NCBI RefSeq assembly: GCF_000718985.1 | Contig: NZ_JODL01000005.1 | Span: 186,001 to 250,000 of the forward strand | Source: Streptomyces megasporus | GTDB lineage: Bacteria > Actinomycetota > Actinomycetes > Streptomycetales > Streptomycetaceae | DNA length: 64,000 bases | Direction of reading: 5' to 3' | Shown here: positions 55,607-64,000 of the stretch, in pieces | How the letters are laid out: each line of letters starts with the position of its first letter | How positions within the stretch are numbered: the first letter of the stretch is position 1 | Made by a program: the position numbers and the translations under genes | The notes under the pieces: model-generated | What the model was told of the DNA's origin: nothing | What the model saw: only the letters and a program-made list of their open reading frames with translations | The model's database searches: none

Positions 55607-56353
55607 CTACGCGGTGACGTCCGGCACCGTCGCGACGGCGGTTGCGTCGCGGTCGGGCGCGAACGGATCGGTCACCGTGCCGGTCTCCTCATCGAGCGGC
55701 CCCTGCGCCAGCCTGGTCACCGCTGCGGGGACCGGCGGCGCCAGGTCGGCCGTAGCTCGGAGGCCGGACAGGACGTCGTCGGGTCGTACGGCGGGTGTCT
55801 GGTGCCGCACTACCAGGCGCAGTATCGCACAAGGGGGGCCCTCGGGCCTATCGGACCCGGCCGGGACGGCCTCCAGCGAGGCCACCGCGGCACGTGTGTC
55901 GAACGTGCGGAGGCCCTTCTTGGTCTGCCGCTGGACCTCCACCGAGTCGGCGGCGAGGAACACCTCGACCGCCTTCCCCGCCTCCTCCGGGCTCACGCCG
56001 TCCAGCCGCAGCTCCCATCGGGAGGCAGTGAGCCGTTCGGCGAACCCGCCGGTGCGGGCCTCCACCGCGTCGACGACGTCGAGTCCGTCGGGGAGCGACT
56101 CGTCGAGCAGTCGCCGCAGCACCTCGGGATCACGTCGTTCGGTGAGGGCGATCTCCAGGTACTCGGCCTCGCTCCCCGTGCCGGTCGGCGCCGCGTTCGC
56201 GTACGAGACCTTGGGGTGCGGGGTGAAACCGGCGGAGTACGCCATGGGCACCTCGGCCCGGCGCAGCGCCCGTTCGAAGGCGCGCTGGAAGTCGCGGTGG
56301 CTGGTGAACCGGAGGCGGCCGCGCTTGGTGTAGCGCAGGCGGATGCGCTGCAC
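55607..56353 (-). CDS. TIGR03936-family radical-SAM-associated protein (DUF2344)
   Basis: A 248-residue protein starting QRIRLRYTKRGRLRFTSHRD, the hallmark of DUF2344/TIGR03936, with ERALRRAEVPMAYSAGFTPHPK next. Family members are fused to, or encoded near, TIGR03960 radical SAM proteins. The function is unknown; a role in RNA modification has been considered because of the link to rne. Here it is separated from its TIGR03960 partner by a GNAT gene. The start is GTG 56353. Confidence 0.85.
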   Translation of the reverse strand: MQRIRLRYTKRGRLRFTSHRDFQRAFERALRRAEVPMAYSAGFTPHPKVSYANAAPTGTGSEAEYLEIALTERRDPEVLRRLLDESLPDGLDVVDAVEARTGGFAERLTASRWELRLDGVSPEEAGKAVEVFLAADSVEVQRQTKKGLRTFDTRAAVASLEAVPAGSDRPEGPPCAILRLVVRHQTPAVRPDDVLSGLRATADLAPPVPAAVTRLAQGPLDEETGTVTDPFAPDRDATAVATVPDVTA

Positions 56354-56456
56354 CGCGGGTGCGGGCGGCGGGCCTTCGGGCTGTCGCTTGCCCAGTGTCC
56401 CTCAGTCCTTCGTGCTGTCCTGGGCCCGGCGTGGGGCCGTGTTTCTTTCCCCCAGG

Positions 56457-57014
56457 TTACGCGGCTCGGGGGTTCGGTGCGGTTGGTACCCAGTACCGCA
56501 GCTTCACACCCCTGCGGTCCTCGAAGATCCCGCCGCACGCCTCGATGACCTTGCGGGAGGCGATGTTGGTGTGGTCGCAGGTGATCAGGGCGGGGTCGAT
56601 CCCCAGGGAGTGGGCCACCGGCAGGGCGGCGCGCAGTATGGCGGTCGCGTGACCCCGACGACGGGCGGAGACGCGCACGTCGTAGCCGATGTGCCCGCCG
56701 TAGTCGAGGAGGAAGGGGTTGAGCCGGTGCCGGATGGCGATGCGGCCGAGGTAGACGTCCCCGTCGACCCACCACAGGGTGGTGCACGGGACGAACCCCG
56801 ACGGACGTGGGGTGTCCTCCTCGGCGTCGATCCTCAAGGCGGTCACGTACGCGGCGAAGACCTCCGGGTCCCCCCACCGGTCGCGCCAGAGGCGCAGGTC
56901 GCGGCCGACCATCGAGTTGTCGTCGGGCGCCCCGCGGCCTTCCGCCGCGAACTCCTCCATCGCCTCGACGAAGGAGGCGTGCACTCGGACGGTGGGGGCG
57001 ATCAGTTCCGGCAT
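56457..57014 (-). CDS. GNAT-family N-acetyltransferase
   Basis: A 185-residue GCN5-related acetyltransferase. The acetyl-CoA-binding motif A region is DVRVSARRRGHATAILRAAL (Arg-x-x-Gly-x-A type), followed by ITCDHTNIASRKVIEACGG (motif B). The substrate is not identifiable. It sits between the two members of the TIGR03960/TIGR03936 pair, with 103- and 105-base gaps on either side, so it is probably a separate unit. A GAGACT hexamer 7 bases before the ATG may be a -10. Confidence 0.82.
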   Translation of the reverse strand: MPELIAPTVRVHASFVEAMEEFAAEGRGAPDDNSMVGRDLRLWRDRWGDPEVFAAYVTALRIDAEEDTPRPSGFVPCTTLWWVDGDVYLGRIAIRHRLNPFLLDYGGHIGYDVRVSARRRGHATAILRAALPVAHSLGIDPALITCDHTNIASRKVIEACGGIFEDRRGVKLRYWVPTAPNPRAA

Positions 57015-57119
57015 GGACAGCAGTCTCGCAGCGCGCGACCGCCTCCGGCCGGCGGACGTCCAGGACGTTCCACCGTTTCGGAGGCGGTCGGGCGCGGTCC
57101 GCGGTCGGGACCGGCGGGG

Positions 57120-59048
57120 CTACTTGTCGACGACCGTCAGCGGCAGCAGCTTCCTGCCCGTCGGGCCGACCTGGATCTCGGTGCCCATCTGCGGGCAGAC
57201 GCCGCAGTCGAAGCACGGGGACCAGCGGCAGTCCTCGACCTCGGTCTCGTCGAGGGCGTCCTGCCAGTCCTCCCACAGCCAGTCCTTGTCGAGACCGGAG
57301 TCGAGGTGGTCCCAGGGCAGGACCTCCTCGTAGGAGCGCTCGCGCGTGGTGTACCAGTCGACGTCCACGCCGTGGGGGGCCAGCGCGCGCTCGGCGCACT
57401 CCATCCACAGGTCGTAGGAGAAGTGCTCGCGCCAGCCGTCGAAGCGGCCCCCCGCCTCGTAGACGGCGCGGATGACGTCGCCGACGCGGCGGTCGCCGCG
57501 CGAAAGCAGGCCCTCGACGATGCCGGGCTTGCCGTCGTGGTAGCGGAAGCCGATGGAACGGCCGTACCGCTTGTCGGCGCGGATCTTCTCGCGGAGCTTC
57601 TCCAGGCGGGCGTCGGTCTCCTCGGCCGAGAGCTGCGGGGCCCACTGGAAGGGGGTGTGCGGCTTGGGGACGAAACCGCCGATGGAGACCGTGCAGCGGA
57701 TGTCGTTGGAGCCGGACACCTCGCGGCCCTTGGCGATGACCTTGCCGGCCATGTCGGCGATCTGCAGGACGTCCTCGTCGGTCTCCGTCGGCAGGCCGCA
57801 CATGAAGTACAGCTTCACCTGCCGCCAGCCGTTGCCGTAGGCGGTGGCGACGGTGCGGATCAGGTCGTCCTCGGAGACCATCTTGTTGATGACCTTGCGG
57901 ATGCGCTCGCTGCCGCCCTCGGGGGCGAAGGTCAGACCGGAGCGGCGGCCGTTGCGGGTCAGTTCGTTGGCCAGGTCGATGTTGAAGGCGTCGACCCGGG
58001 TGGACGGCAGCGACAGGCCGATCTTGTCGTCCTCGTACCGGTCGGCCAGGCCCTTGGCGATGTCGCCGATCTCGCTGTGGTCGGCGGAGGAGAGCGAGAG
58101 CAGGCCGACCTCCTCGAAGCCGGTGTTCTTCAGGCCCTTCTCCACCATCTCGCCGATGCCGGTGATGGAGCGCTCGCGCACCGGGCGGGTGATCATGCCC
58201 GCCTGGCAGAAGCGGCAGCCGCGGGTGCAGCCGCGGAAGATCTCCACGCTCATCCGCTCGTGGACGGTCTCGGCCAGCGGCACCAGCGGCTTCTTGGGGT
58301 AGGGCCACTCGTCGAGGTCCATCACGGTGTGCTTGGTCACGCGCCACGGCACGCCGGAGCGGTTGGGGACGACGCGGGCGATCCGGCCGTCCTCCAGGTA
58401 CTCCACGTCGTAGAACCTCGGCACGTACACGCCGCCGGTCCTCGCCAGACGCAGCAGCAGCCCGTCGCGTCCGTCCGGGCGGCCCTCGGCCTTCCAGGCC
58501 CGGACGATCTCGGTGATCTCCAGCACGGCCTGCTCGCCGTCGCCGATGACCGCGCAGTCGATGTAGTCCGCGATCGGCTCGGGGTTGAAGGCGGCGTGGC
58601 CGCCGGCGACGACCACCGGGTGGTCGTCGTCGCGGTCCTTCGCCTCCAGCGGGATGCCGGCCAGGTCGAGCGCGGTGAGCAGGTTGGTGTAGCCCAGCTC
58701 GGTGGAGAAGGAGACGCCGAACACGTCGAAGGCGCCGACCGGGCGGTGCGCGTCCACGGTGAACTGCGGGACCCCGTGCTCGCGCATGAGCTTCTCCAGG
58801 TCCGGCCAGACGCTGTAGGTGCGTTCGGCGAGCACGCCCTCGCGCTCGTTGAGCACCTCGTAGAGGATCATGACGCCCTGGTTGGGCAGCCCGACCTCGT
58901 AGGCGTCGGGGTACATCAGTGCCCAGCGGACATCGCAGGCGTCCCAGTCCTTGACGGTGGAGTTCAGCTCTCCGCCGACGTACTGGATCGGCTTCTGGAC
59001 GTGCGGGAGGAGGGCCTCCAGGCGCGGGAAGACCGACTCGACAGGCAT
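57120..59048 (-). CDS. TIGR03960-family B12-binding radical SAM protein
   Basis: A 642-residue radical SAM protein with an N-terminal cobalamin-binding-type domain and the cluster motif CTRGCRFC (CX3CX2C) in the middle (about residue 280). The C terminus has an extra Cys cluster (CRWSPCFDCGVC) that may bind a second metal centre. The family is found next to TIGR03936 and rne across actinobacteria and others; its reaction is not established to my knowledge. The ATG at 59048 with GAGGA upstream is preferred over 59120, as the homologous part begins MPVESVFPRLEALLP. Confidence 0.88.
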   Translation of the reverse strand: MPVESVFPRLEALLPHVQKPIQYVGGELNSTVKDWDACDVRWALMYPDAYEVGLPNQGVMILYEVLNEREGVLAERTYSVWPDLEKLMREHGVPQFTVDAHRPVGAFDVFGVSFSTELGYTNLLTALDLAGIPLEAKDRDDDHPVVVAGGHAAFNPEPIADYIDCAVIGDGEQAVLEITEIVRAWKAEGRPDGRDGLLLRLARTGGVYVPRFYDVEYLEDGRIARVVPNRSGVPWRVTKHTVMDLDEWPYPKKPLVPLAETVHERMSVEIFRGCTRGCRFCQAGMITRPVRERSITGIGEMVEKGLKNTGFEEVGLLSLSSADHSEIGDIAKGLADRYEDDKIGLSLPSTRVDAFNIDLANELTRNGRRSGLTFAPEGGSERIRKVINKMVSEDDLIRTVATAYGNGWRQVKLYFMCGLPTETDEDVLQIADMAGKVIAKGREVSGSNDIRCTVSIGGFVPKPHTPFQWAPQLSAEETDARLEKLREKIRADKRYGRSIGFRYHDGKPGIVEGLLSRGDRRVGDVIRAVYEAGGRFDGWREHFSYDLWMECAERALAPHGVDVDWYTTRERSYEEVLPWDHLDSGLDKDWLWEDWQDALDETEVEDCRWSPCFDCGVCPQMGTEIQVGPTGRKLLPLTVVDK

Positions 59049-59165
59049 GGGTGGTGTCCTCGGATGCTGGGGTCTCGGGGTGCCGCTCCGCGCGCGGGTG
59101 TTGCGGACGGAAGTGGCCATCCAGCGTAACCCCTGCGCCGGAGCGGGCCCCGCGCCGCCCGAGGT

Positions 59166-60359
59166 TCAGGCGGACACGGGGCGCTGCACCCGGATCGACT
59201 GGAGCAGCCCGATGGCGATCCACACCGCGAACATCGAGGTGCCGCCGTAGCTGACGAAGGGCAGCGGCAGGCCGGCGACCGGCATGATGCCCATGGTCAT
59301 CCCGATGTTCTCGAAGGACTGGAACGCGAACCAGGCGATGATGCCGGCGGCGACGATCGTCCCGTACAGCTCGGTCGCCTCGCGGGCGATGCGGCAGGCC
59401 CGCCAGAGCACGACGCCGACCAGGAAGATGATCAGCCCCGCGCCGAGGAAGCCCAGCTCCTCGCCCGCGACGGTGAAGACGAAGTCCGTCTGCTGCTCGG
59501 GGACGAACCGTCCCGTGGTCTGCGTCCCCTCGAACAGGCCCTTGCCGTAGAGGCCGCCCGAACCGATGGCGATGCGGGCCTGGTTGGTGTTGTACCCGGC
59601 GCCGGACGGGTCGAGGGCCGGGTTGGCGAAGGCCGCGAACCGCTTGATCTGGTAGTCGTCGAGCACGCCGAGCTGCCAGACCAGCACCGCGCCGATGCCG
59701 CCCGCCGCGAGGAGCCCGATGATCCAGCGGTTGGACGCCCCGGAGGCCAGCAGCACCCCGAGCACGATCACGGCCAGCACCATCACCGAGCCCATGTCGG
59801 GCATCAGCATCACGATGCCGATCGGCACGGCGGCCAGTCCCAGGGCCTGCACCACCGTGCGGTGGTCGGGGTGGACGCGGTCCCCGGCGTCCACCCGGGC
59901 CGCCAGTATCATCGCCATCCCCAGGATGATGGTGATCTTGGCGAACTCGGCGGGCTGGAGCGAGAGGCCCCCGCCCAGCTTCAACCACGCGCGCTGACCG
60001 TTGATCGTCGCGCCGAGCGGGGTGAGCACCAGCAGCGCCAGCGCCACCGACAGCACGTACAGCACCGGGACCGCGCCGCGCAGCCTGCGGTGGCCCAGCC
60101 AGATGGTGGCCACGGCCAGTGCCACGCCCCCGGCGAGGGCGAACAGGTGGCGCCAGAGGAAGTACTGCGGGTCGCCCTCGTTCAGCTCGGTGCGGTTGCG
60201 GGTGGCGGACCACACCAGCAGGGCGCCGAGGATCGACAGTGCCACACAGGCGAGCAGCAGTATCCAGTCCAGGCGGCGGACGACGGAGTCGCGCGCCATG
60301 ATCCTGCTCCAGGCCGACCGCTCCTGCCAGGGCCGTCCCGCGTAGGAGTGGGTGCTCAC
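59166..60359 (-). CDS. sfr: RodA/FtsW-type SEDS peptidoglycan polymerase (Sfr)
   Basis: A 397-residue membrane protein with ten predicted helices, a SEDS-family glycosyltransferase that polymerises lipid II. Typical segments: SLQPAEFAKI, the large outer loop with NQARIAIGSGGLYGKG, AGEELGFLGA and the signature LPFVSYGGTSM. It works with a class B PBP, here the adjacent pbp2. The start is GTG 60359, overlapping the pbp2 stop as GTGA (4 bases), so translation is coupled. In Streptomyces this protein is called Sfr and belongs to the mre-linked spore-wall machinery. Confidence 0.92.
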   Translation of the reverse strand: MSTHSYAGRPWQERSAWSRIMARDSVVRRLDWILLLACVALSILGALLVWSATRNRTELNEGDPQYFLWRHLFALAGGVALAVATIWLGHRRLRGAVPVLYVLSVALALLVLTPLGATINGQRAWLKLGGGLSLQPAEFAKITIILGMAMILAARVDAGDRVHPDHRTVVQALGLAAVPIGIVMLMPDMGSVMVLAVIVLGVLLASGASNRWIIGLLAAGGIGAVLVWQLGVLDDYQIKRFAAFANPALDPSGAGYNTNQARIAIGSGGLYGKGLFEGTQTTGRFVPEQQTDFVFTVAGEELGFLGAGLIIFLVGVVLWRACRIAREATELYGTIVAAGIIAWFAFQSFENIGMTMGIMPVAGLPLPFVSYGGTSMFAVWIAIGLLQSIRVQRPVSA

Positions 60360-62121
60360 GGCTTGAAGCCCTTCTGCCGCTGGGCCTCGATCGTGCCGTC
60401 CCGGTTGATCTTGGGGAGTTCCTTCTGCGGCTTCGGCAGCAACGCCTTGTCCTTGTGGATCGTGCCGTCGTCGTCCACGCCGTACAGCGCGTCGTAGATG
60501 TTGCGCACCGCGGGACCGGAGGCGCCCGAGCCGGTGCCGCCCTGCGAGATCGTCATGACGATCGTGTATTCCTCGGTGTACGTCGCGAACCACGAGGTGG
60601 TCTGCTTGCCGTAGACCTCGGCGGTACCGGTCTTGGCGTGCATGGGGATCTTGTCCTGGGGCCAACCGGTGTCGGCGAAGCGCCAAGCCGCGGTACCTCG
60701 GGTGGCGACGCCCTCCAGGGCCTTGTCGATCTGGCGGAGCGTCCCGCGGTCCACCGGCAGCCTGCCCCTCTTCTTGGGCTCGATCTCCTTGATCCTCTTG
60801 CCGTCCGGGCTGACGATCGCCTTGCCGACGGTGGGCTCGTACACGGTGCCGCCGTTGCTGAGCGCCGCGTAGATCACCGCCATCTGGATGGGCGTCGTCA
60901 GGGTGTCGCCCTGGCCGATGGAGTAGTTGACGCTGTCACCGGCGCGCAGCTTGTTGCCCTCCAGGCAGTTCTCGTACGCGATCTGTTCGACGTAGTCCCC
61001 GTTCTTCTTGCCGTACTCGCACCAGGCGTCCTTGTTGGCCTCCCAGTACTCCCGCTTCCACTTCCGGTCGGGGACGCGGCCGGTGACCTCGTTGGGCAGG
61101 TCGATCCCGGTGCGCTTGCCGAGGCCGAAGTCGTGGGCCGTCTTGTAGAACCAGTCGTCGGGGTTCTTCTTCGGCTTGTTGCCGCCGTCCTTCTTCCACT
61201 CCTGGTGGGCGAGGGCGTAGTAGACGGTGTCGCAGGAGACCTCCAGCGCCCGGCCGAGGTCGATCACGCCGTGGTCCTGCGACTCGTAGTTCGTGAAGAC
61301 CTGGCCGCCGATGCTGTACGAGGACGAGCAGCGGTAGCGCCCGTCGAAGTCGTAGCCCGCCTTGACGGCCGCGACGGTCGGGATCACCTTGAAGATCGAG
61401 CCGGGCGCCGCCTGCCCCTGGATGGCCCGGTTGAGCAGCGGGTAGTTGGACTTCTTCCCGGTGAGCTCGGTGTAGTCCTTGGCGGAGATGCCGCCGACCC
61501 AGGCGTTGGGGTCGTAGTCCGGCAGGGAGGACATCGCCACGACCCGCCCGGTCTTGGACTCCATCACCACGACCGCGCCCGCGTCGGCCTTGTAGTTCTC
61601 GCCGGTGTTGTCGTCGAACTGTTTGCGGGCCTCCTTCATCGCCTTGGCCAACTCCTTCTCGGCGATGGCCTGGACGCGGGCGTCGATGCTGGTGACCAGG
61701 CTGGCGCCGGGCTCGCCCTCGTCGCTCTCGGCCTCCCCGATGACCCGCCCGAGGTTGTCCACCCGGTACCGCGTCACGCCCGCGTCGCCGCGCAGGGCGG
61801 CGTCGTAGCTGCGCTCCAGGCCGGAGCGGCCGATCTGGTCGGAGCTGAGCAGCGGCGAGTCGCCGTCCTTGGTCTCCTCGATCTCCTCGTCGGTGACGGG
61901 GGGAAGTCCTCGGCGCGCTCGCGGATCTGGAGCGCCTGCTGGGTGGTCGCCTCGTCGGTGATCGGGATGGGCTGGTAGGGCGAGCCGTTCCAGCACGGCT
62001 GCGGCGTCTCCGCGTCGCAGAGGCGGATCTTCTCGGACACCTCCTTGAAGACCAGGATCTGGATGGCGACCAGTCGGATGGTGACCCGCGGCGTGCGACC
62101 GGTCTCGGGAATGTTGCTCAC
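60356..62121 (-). pseudogene. pbp2: Penicillin-binding protein 2, broken N-terminal region
   Basis: The transpeptidase half is intact: APGSIFKVIPT (SxxK), YSIGQGD (SxN-type) and HAKTGTAEVYG (KTG), with the normal C terminus. The N-terminal half is damaged. From GTG 62121 (GGAGG upstream) the frame reads NIPETGRTPRVTIRLVAIQI and then jumps at 62046/62047 to KEVSEKIRLCDAETPQPCWN, skipping the membrane helix and first pedestal segment. At a run of six C (61898-61903) the frame changes by one, from RAEDFP to PVTDEEIEETK, skipping about 28 more residues. The product would lack the anchor. A real mutation or an assembly error are both possible. Confidence 0.8.
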
Positions 62122-62134
62122 TGCTCCACCTCCG

Positions 62135-62821
62135 TCACAGTCGCTTGACTCCCCTGATGCGTCCCACCCGGCTCTTCGACGTCCGGGCCGACAGTCCGCC
62201 GCCCCGGACACGGGCCGCGCGCGTTGCCCCGCCGCCGAGTCGGCCCACCCGGCCCGTGCCGAACAGCCCGCCACCGTGGGCGCTGTCGGTCGCGCTGCCC
62301 GCCGCCTCGGCGAGCGGGTCGTGCTGGGTGCGGCGGGCCAGGGCCATGACCGCCGGGACGGTGAACGGCGCGAGCAGCAGGTCGTAGACGGTGGCCGTCA
62401 ACAGCAGCCCGCCCAGGCCCACATGGCGGGCGGCGGTGTCCCCCACCAGCGCGCCGACCCCCGCGTACAGCAGGGTGGAGGAGAGCGCGGCGCCCGCCAC
62501 GACGAGCATCGGGACGGTGGCGCTGCGGTGTCGGCCGTTCTCCGGCCTGGTCAGGCCCGCGGCGTAGCCGACGACGCACAGCACCAGGGCGTACCGGCCC
62601 ACGGCGTGGTCGGCGGGCGGCGCGAGGTCGGCCAGCAGCCCGGCGCCGAAACCGACCAGGGCACCGCCCGTGTGGCCGTACACCAGCGCCAGGCCGAGGA
62701 CGGTCAGCAGCAGCAAGTCCGGCACGGCGCCCGGCAGTTGGAGCCGGGCCAGCACGCTGACCTGGACGACCAGGGCGACGACCACCAGGGCGGTCGAGAG
62801 CAGGATCCGGTTGAGGTGCAT
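62135..62821 (-). CDS. mreD: Rod shape-determining protein MreD
   Basis: A 228-residue membrane protein with five to six predicted helices over residues 1-165 (RILLSTALVVVALVVQVSVL, LLLLTVLGLALVYGHTGG and others), then a long basic Gly/Arg-rich cytoplasmic tail. MreD is part of the MreBCD cell-shape complex; in Streptomyces it acts in spore-wall synthesis. The gene starts 9 bases after mreC and ends 13 bases before pbp2, in the operon mreC-mreD-pbp2-sfr. Confidence 0.92.
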   Translation of the reverse strand: MHLNRILLSTALVVVALVVQVSVLARLQLPGAVPDLLLLTVLGLALVYGHTGGALVGFGAGLLADLAPPADHAVGRYALVLCVVGYAAGLTRPENGRHRSATVPMLVVAGAALSSTLLYAGVGALVGDTAARHVGLGGLLLTATVYDLLLAPFTVPAVMALARRTQHDPLAEAAGSATDSAHGGGLFGTGRVGRLGGGATRAARVRGGGLSARTSKSRVGRIRGVKRL

Positions 62822-62830
62822 TGCTATCGG

Positions 62831-63811
62831 TCAGCTCCTGGAGGGGCTGGGGGCGGTGGTGGCCCCGTCGGAGGGCGTGGCCTCGTCGGAGGGGCTCGCG
62901 CCCGCGGAGGGGGTGGCGGTCACCGTGACCGTCGGGGTGGGCCTGGCCTTCGGCGCCGGCGGGAGCACCGCGTCGCGCGGGTCGGTGCGCGGCGCCTTGA
63001 CGACGACGCCGACGATGTCGAGCTTGGTGAAGCCGACGTACGGCCGCACCCGCACCGTCCTGGTGAGGCCCCCGCTGTGCGGGTCGACCCGGATGACCTC
63101 ACCGACGGGCACGCCGGGGACGAAGGGCCTGTCGTTGCTGGAGCCGAAGGTGACCAGGCGGTCGCCCTTCTTCACCTCGGCCTTGCTGTTGAGGAGCTGG
63201 ACGGTCAGGGCGCTGTCGCCCCGGCCGTTGGCGAAGCCCAACTCGTTCGTGCCCTCCATTCGGGTGCCGACGGTGAAGTCGGGGTCGTTGGCGAGCAACA
63301 CGGTCGAGGTGCTCGGTCCGACGGTGGTCACCCGGCCGACGAGCCCGTCGCCGTTGATGACGGTCATGTCGCGCTTGATGCCGTCCCGCTCGCCGACGTC
63401 GAGGGTGACCGTCCAGGAGAACCCCTGGGCGGCGCCGATCCCGACGACCTGGGCCGCCTTGATGCCGTACTGTCCGGCGCCCGCGGTCTTGAGGAGCTTC
63501 TCCAGTTCGCGCACCCGGGAGTCGTTCCGGTCGGAGTCGGCCAGGCGCTGCCTCAGCTCCGCGTTCTCCCGCTCCAGTTGACCGATCCGGTCGTAGCGCT
63601 CGCCGGAGTCCCGTACGGCCGCGATGGCGTTGCCGACGGGGTCGACCGCGGCGGCGACGGTGTTCTCCACCGGACCGAGTACGGATGCCGTGACCTCTCT
63701 CGCCCCGTCGAGCGGCGAGCGCTCACCCCCGCGGATGTCCACCGTGATCAGTGCGAACGCGATGGCCACCAGCAGGACGAGCAGCAGCCGGCTCTCTCGT
63801 GTATCCCTCAC
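62831..63811 (-). CDS. mreC: Rod shape-determining protein MreC
   Basis: A 326-residue bitopic protein. Residues about 8-26 are the membrane helix (LLLVLLVAIAFALITVD), residues about 70-105 a coiled coil (RIGQLERENAELRQRLADSD), then the beta-barrel MreC domain and a Ser/Thr/Pro-rich tail of about 45 residues. MreC organises the wall-synthesis complex outside the membrane. Upstream lies mreB across a hairpin terminator, so mreC-mreD-pbp2-sfr is probably expressed both by read-through and its own promoter. Confidence 0.93.
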   Translation of the reverse strand: MRDTRESRLLLVLLVAIAFALITVDIRGGERSPLDGAREVTASVLGPVENTVAAAVDPVGNAIAAVRDSGERYDRIGQLERENAELRQRLADSDRNDSRVRELEKLLKTAGAGQYGIKAAQVVGIGAAQGFSWTVTLDVGERDGIKRDMTVINGDGLVGRVTTVGPSTSTVLLANDPDFTVGTRMEGTNELGFANGRGDSALTVQLLNSKAEVKKGDRLVTFGSSNDRPFVPGVPVGEVIRVDPHSGGLTRTVRVRPYVGFTKLDIVGVVVKAPRTDPRDAVLPPAPKARPTPTVTVTATPSAGASPSDEATPSDGATTAPSPSRS

Positions 63812-63885
63812 GTGCGACGGCCGTGCCTTCCCGTTGTCGGAGTTGTCTGACCGTGGTGTCGTTCTGCCTCGTCGGCACGGACGGT

Positions 63886-63912
63886 GTTCGGGCCGCTCGC
63901 CGCGGCCCGAAC
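63886..63912 (-). terminator. Hairpin between mreB and mreC
   Basis: GTTCGGGCCGC and GCGGCCCGAAC (11 bp) with a 5-base loop, 59 bases past the mreB stop and 75 bases upstream of mreC. It would allow mreB to be made in excess over the downstream genes. Confidence 0.7.
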
Positions 63913-63970
63913 GCCTCCGCGTCCGATCCGTGCGGTGGGACCGGGCACCCTCCCGCCCCCACCGCCGTCG

Positions 63971-64000
63971 TCACCGACGTGGTTGCGAGTCGAGCACCTG
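63971..64000 (-). CDS. mreB: MreB, last nine codons (partial at window edge)
   Basis: The minus strand enters the window as QVLDSQPRR followed by TGA at 63971-63973. The position directly upstream of mreC and the conserved operon order identify it as the C terminus of MreB, the actin-like cell-shape protein. Only 27 coding bases are visible, so this rests on context. Confidence 0.55.
   Translation of the reverse strand, partial: QVLDSQPRR

Noticed and set aside
55993..60213. 1406-codon minus-strand open frame covering several genes
   Set aside because: It runs in the wrong frame across the radical SAM and sfr genes, which have recognisable products in another frame.

Overview
The window is high-GC actinobacterial chromosome and almost certainly Streptomyces. 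The signs are the extreme third-position GC, GTG/TTG starts, many start codons placed 6-8 bases after a -10 hexamer, and a gene order that I recall as matching the S. coelicolor SCO2550-SCO2611 region (hrcA-dnaJ2, hemW, lepA-rpsT, holA, comEC-comEA, leuS, rsfS-nadD, proA-proB, obg-rpmA-rplU, rne, sfr-pbp2-mreDCB). It is core chromosome: no insertion sequence, prophage, CRISPR array or biosynthetic cluster is visible.

Layout. 0-7 kb (mostly minus strand): a PfkB-type sugar kinase, an HIT protein with RNase Z, RsmE coupled to a nitronate monooxygenase, and the hrcA-dnaJ2 heat-shock operon behind a perfect CIRCE operator. 7-10.6 kb (plus strand): an MBL-fold hydrolase, a DUF3097 protein, HemW and a VOC protein. 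10.7-19 kb: a long-chain acyl-CoA ligase, lepA divergent from rpsT, a Tat-exported M23 peptidase, holA and small conserved genes. 19-28 kb: comEC-comEA, degV, a membrane coiled-coil protein, and leuS behind what looks like a leucine-codon leader peptide and attenuator. 28-31 kb: two near-identical tRNA-Ala(GGC) genes flanking a GT87 membrane glycosyltransferase and a small zinc-ribbon protein. 30.7-41 kb: a histidine phosphatase, rsfS, an LCP protein (PdtA-like), nadD, a 53-residue membrane protein, an M48 protease, two related membrane proteins of unknown function, proA and proB. 41-48.6 kb: three plus-strand wall-glycopolymer polymerase/transferase genes, two of them tandem paralogs fusing a GT2 domain to a CDP-glycerol phosphotransferase-like domain. 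48.7-55.4 kb: obg, rpmA, rplU and a very large RNase E/G. 55.6-64 kb: a TIGR03936/TIGR03960 radical-SAM pair and the cell-shape operon sfr-pbp2-mreD-mreC, ending in the last codons of mreB.

How it fits together. The right half joins the spore-wall and elongation machinery (Mre proteins, RodA-type Sfr, PBP2) with enzymes that make and attach anionic wall polymers (TagF-like proteins, LCP protein) and with membrane proteins of unknown role. These are interspersed with ribosome and RNA housekeeping genes.

Most notable points: (1) the PBP2 gene is broken, with two missing segments and a frame change; (2) a leucine leader peptide and terminator precede leuS; (3) two adjacent single-pass membrane proteins share a cytoplasmic motif VFDESFVRAA; (4) many genes have leaderless-type promoters; (5) several unexplained perfect palindromes lie in promoter regions.
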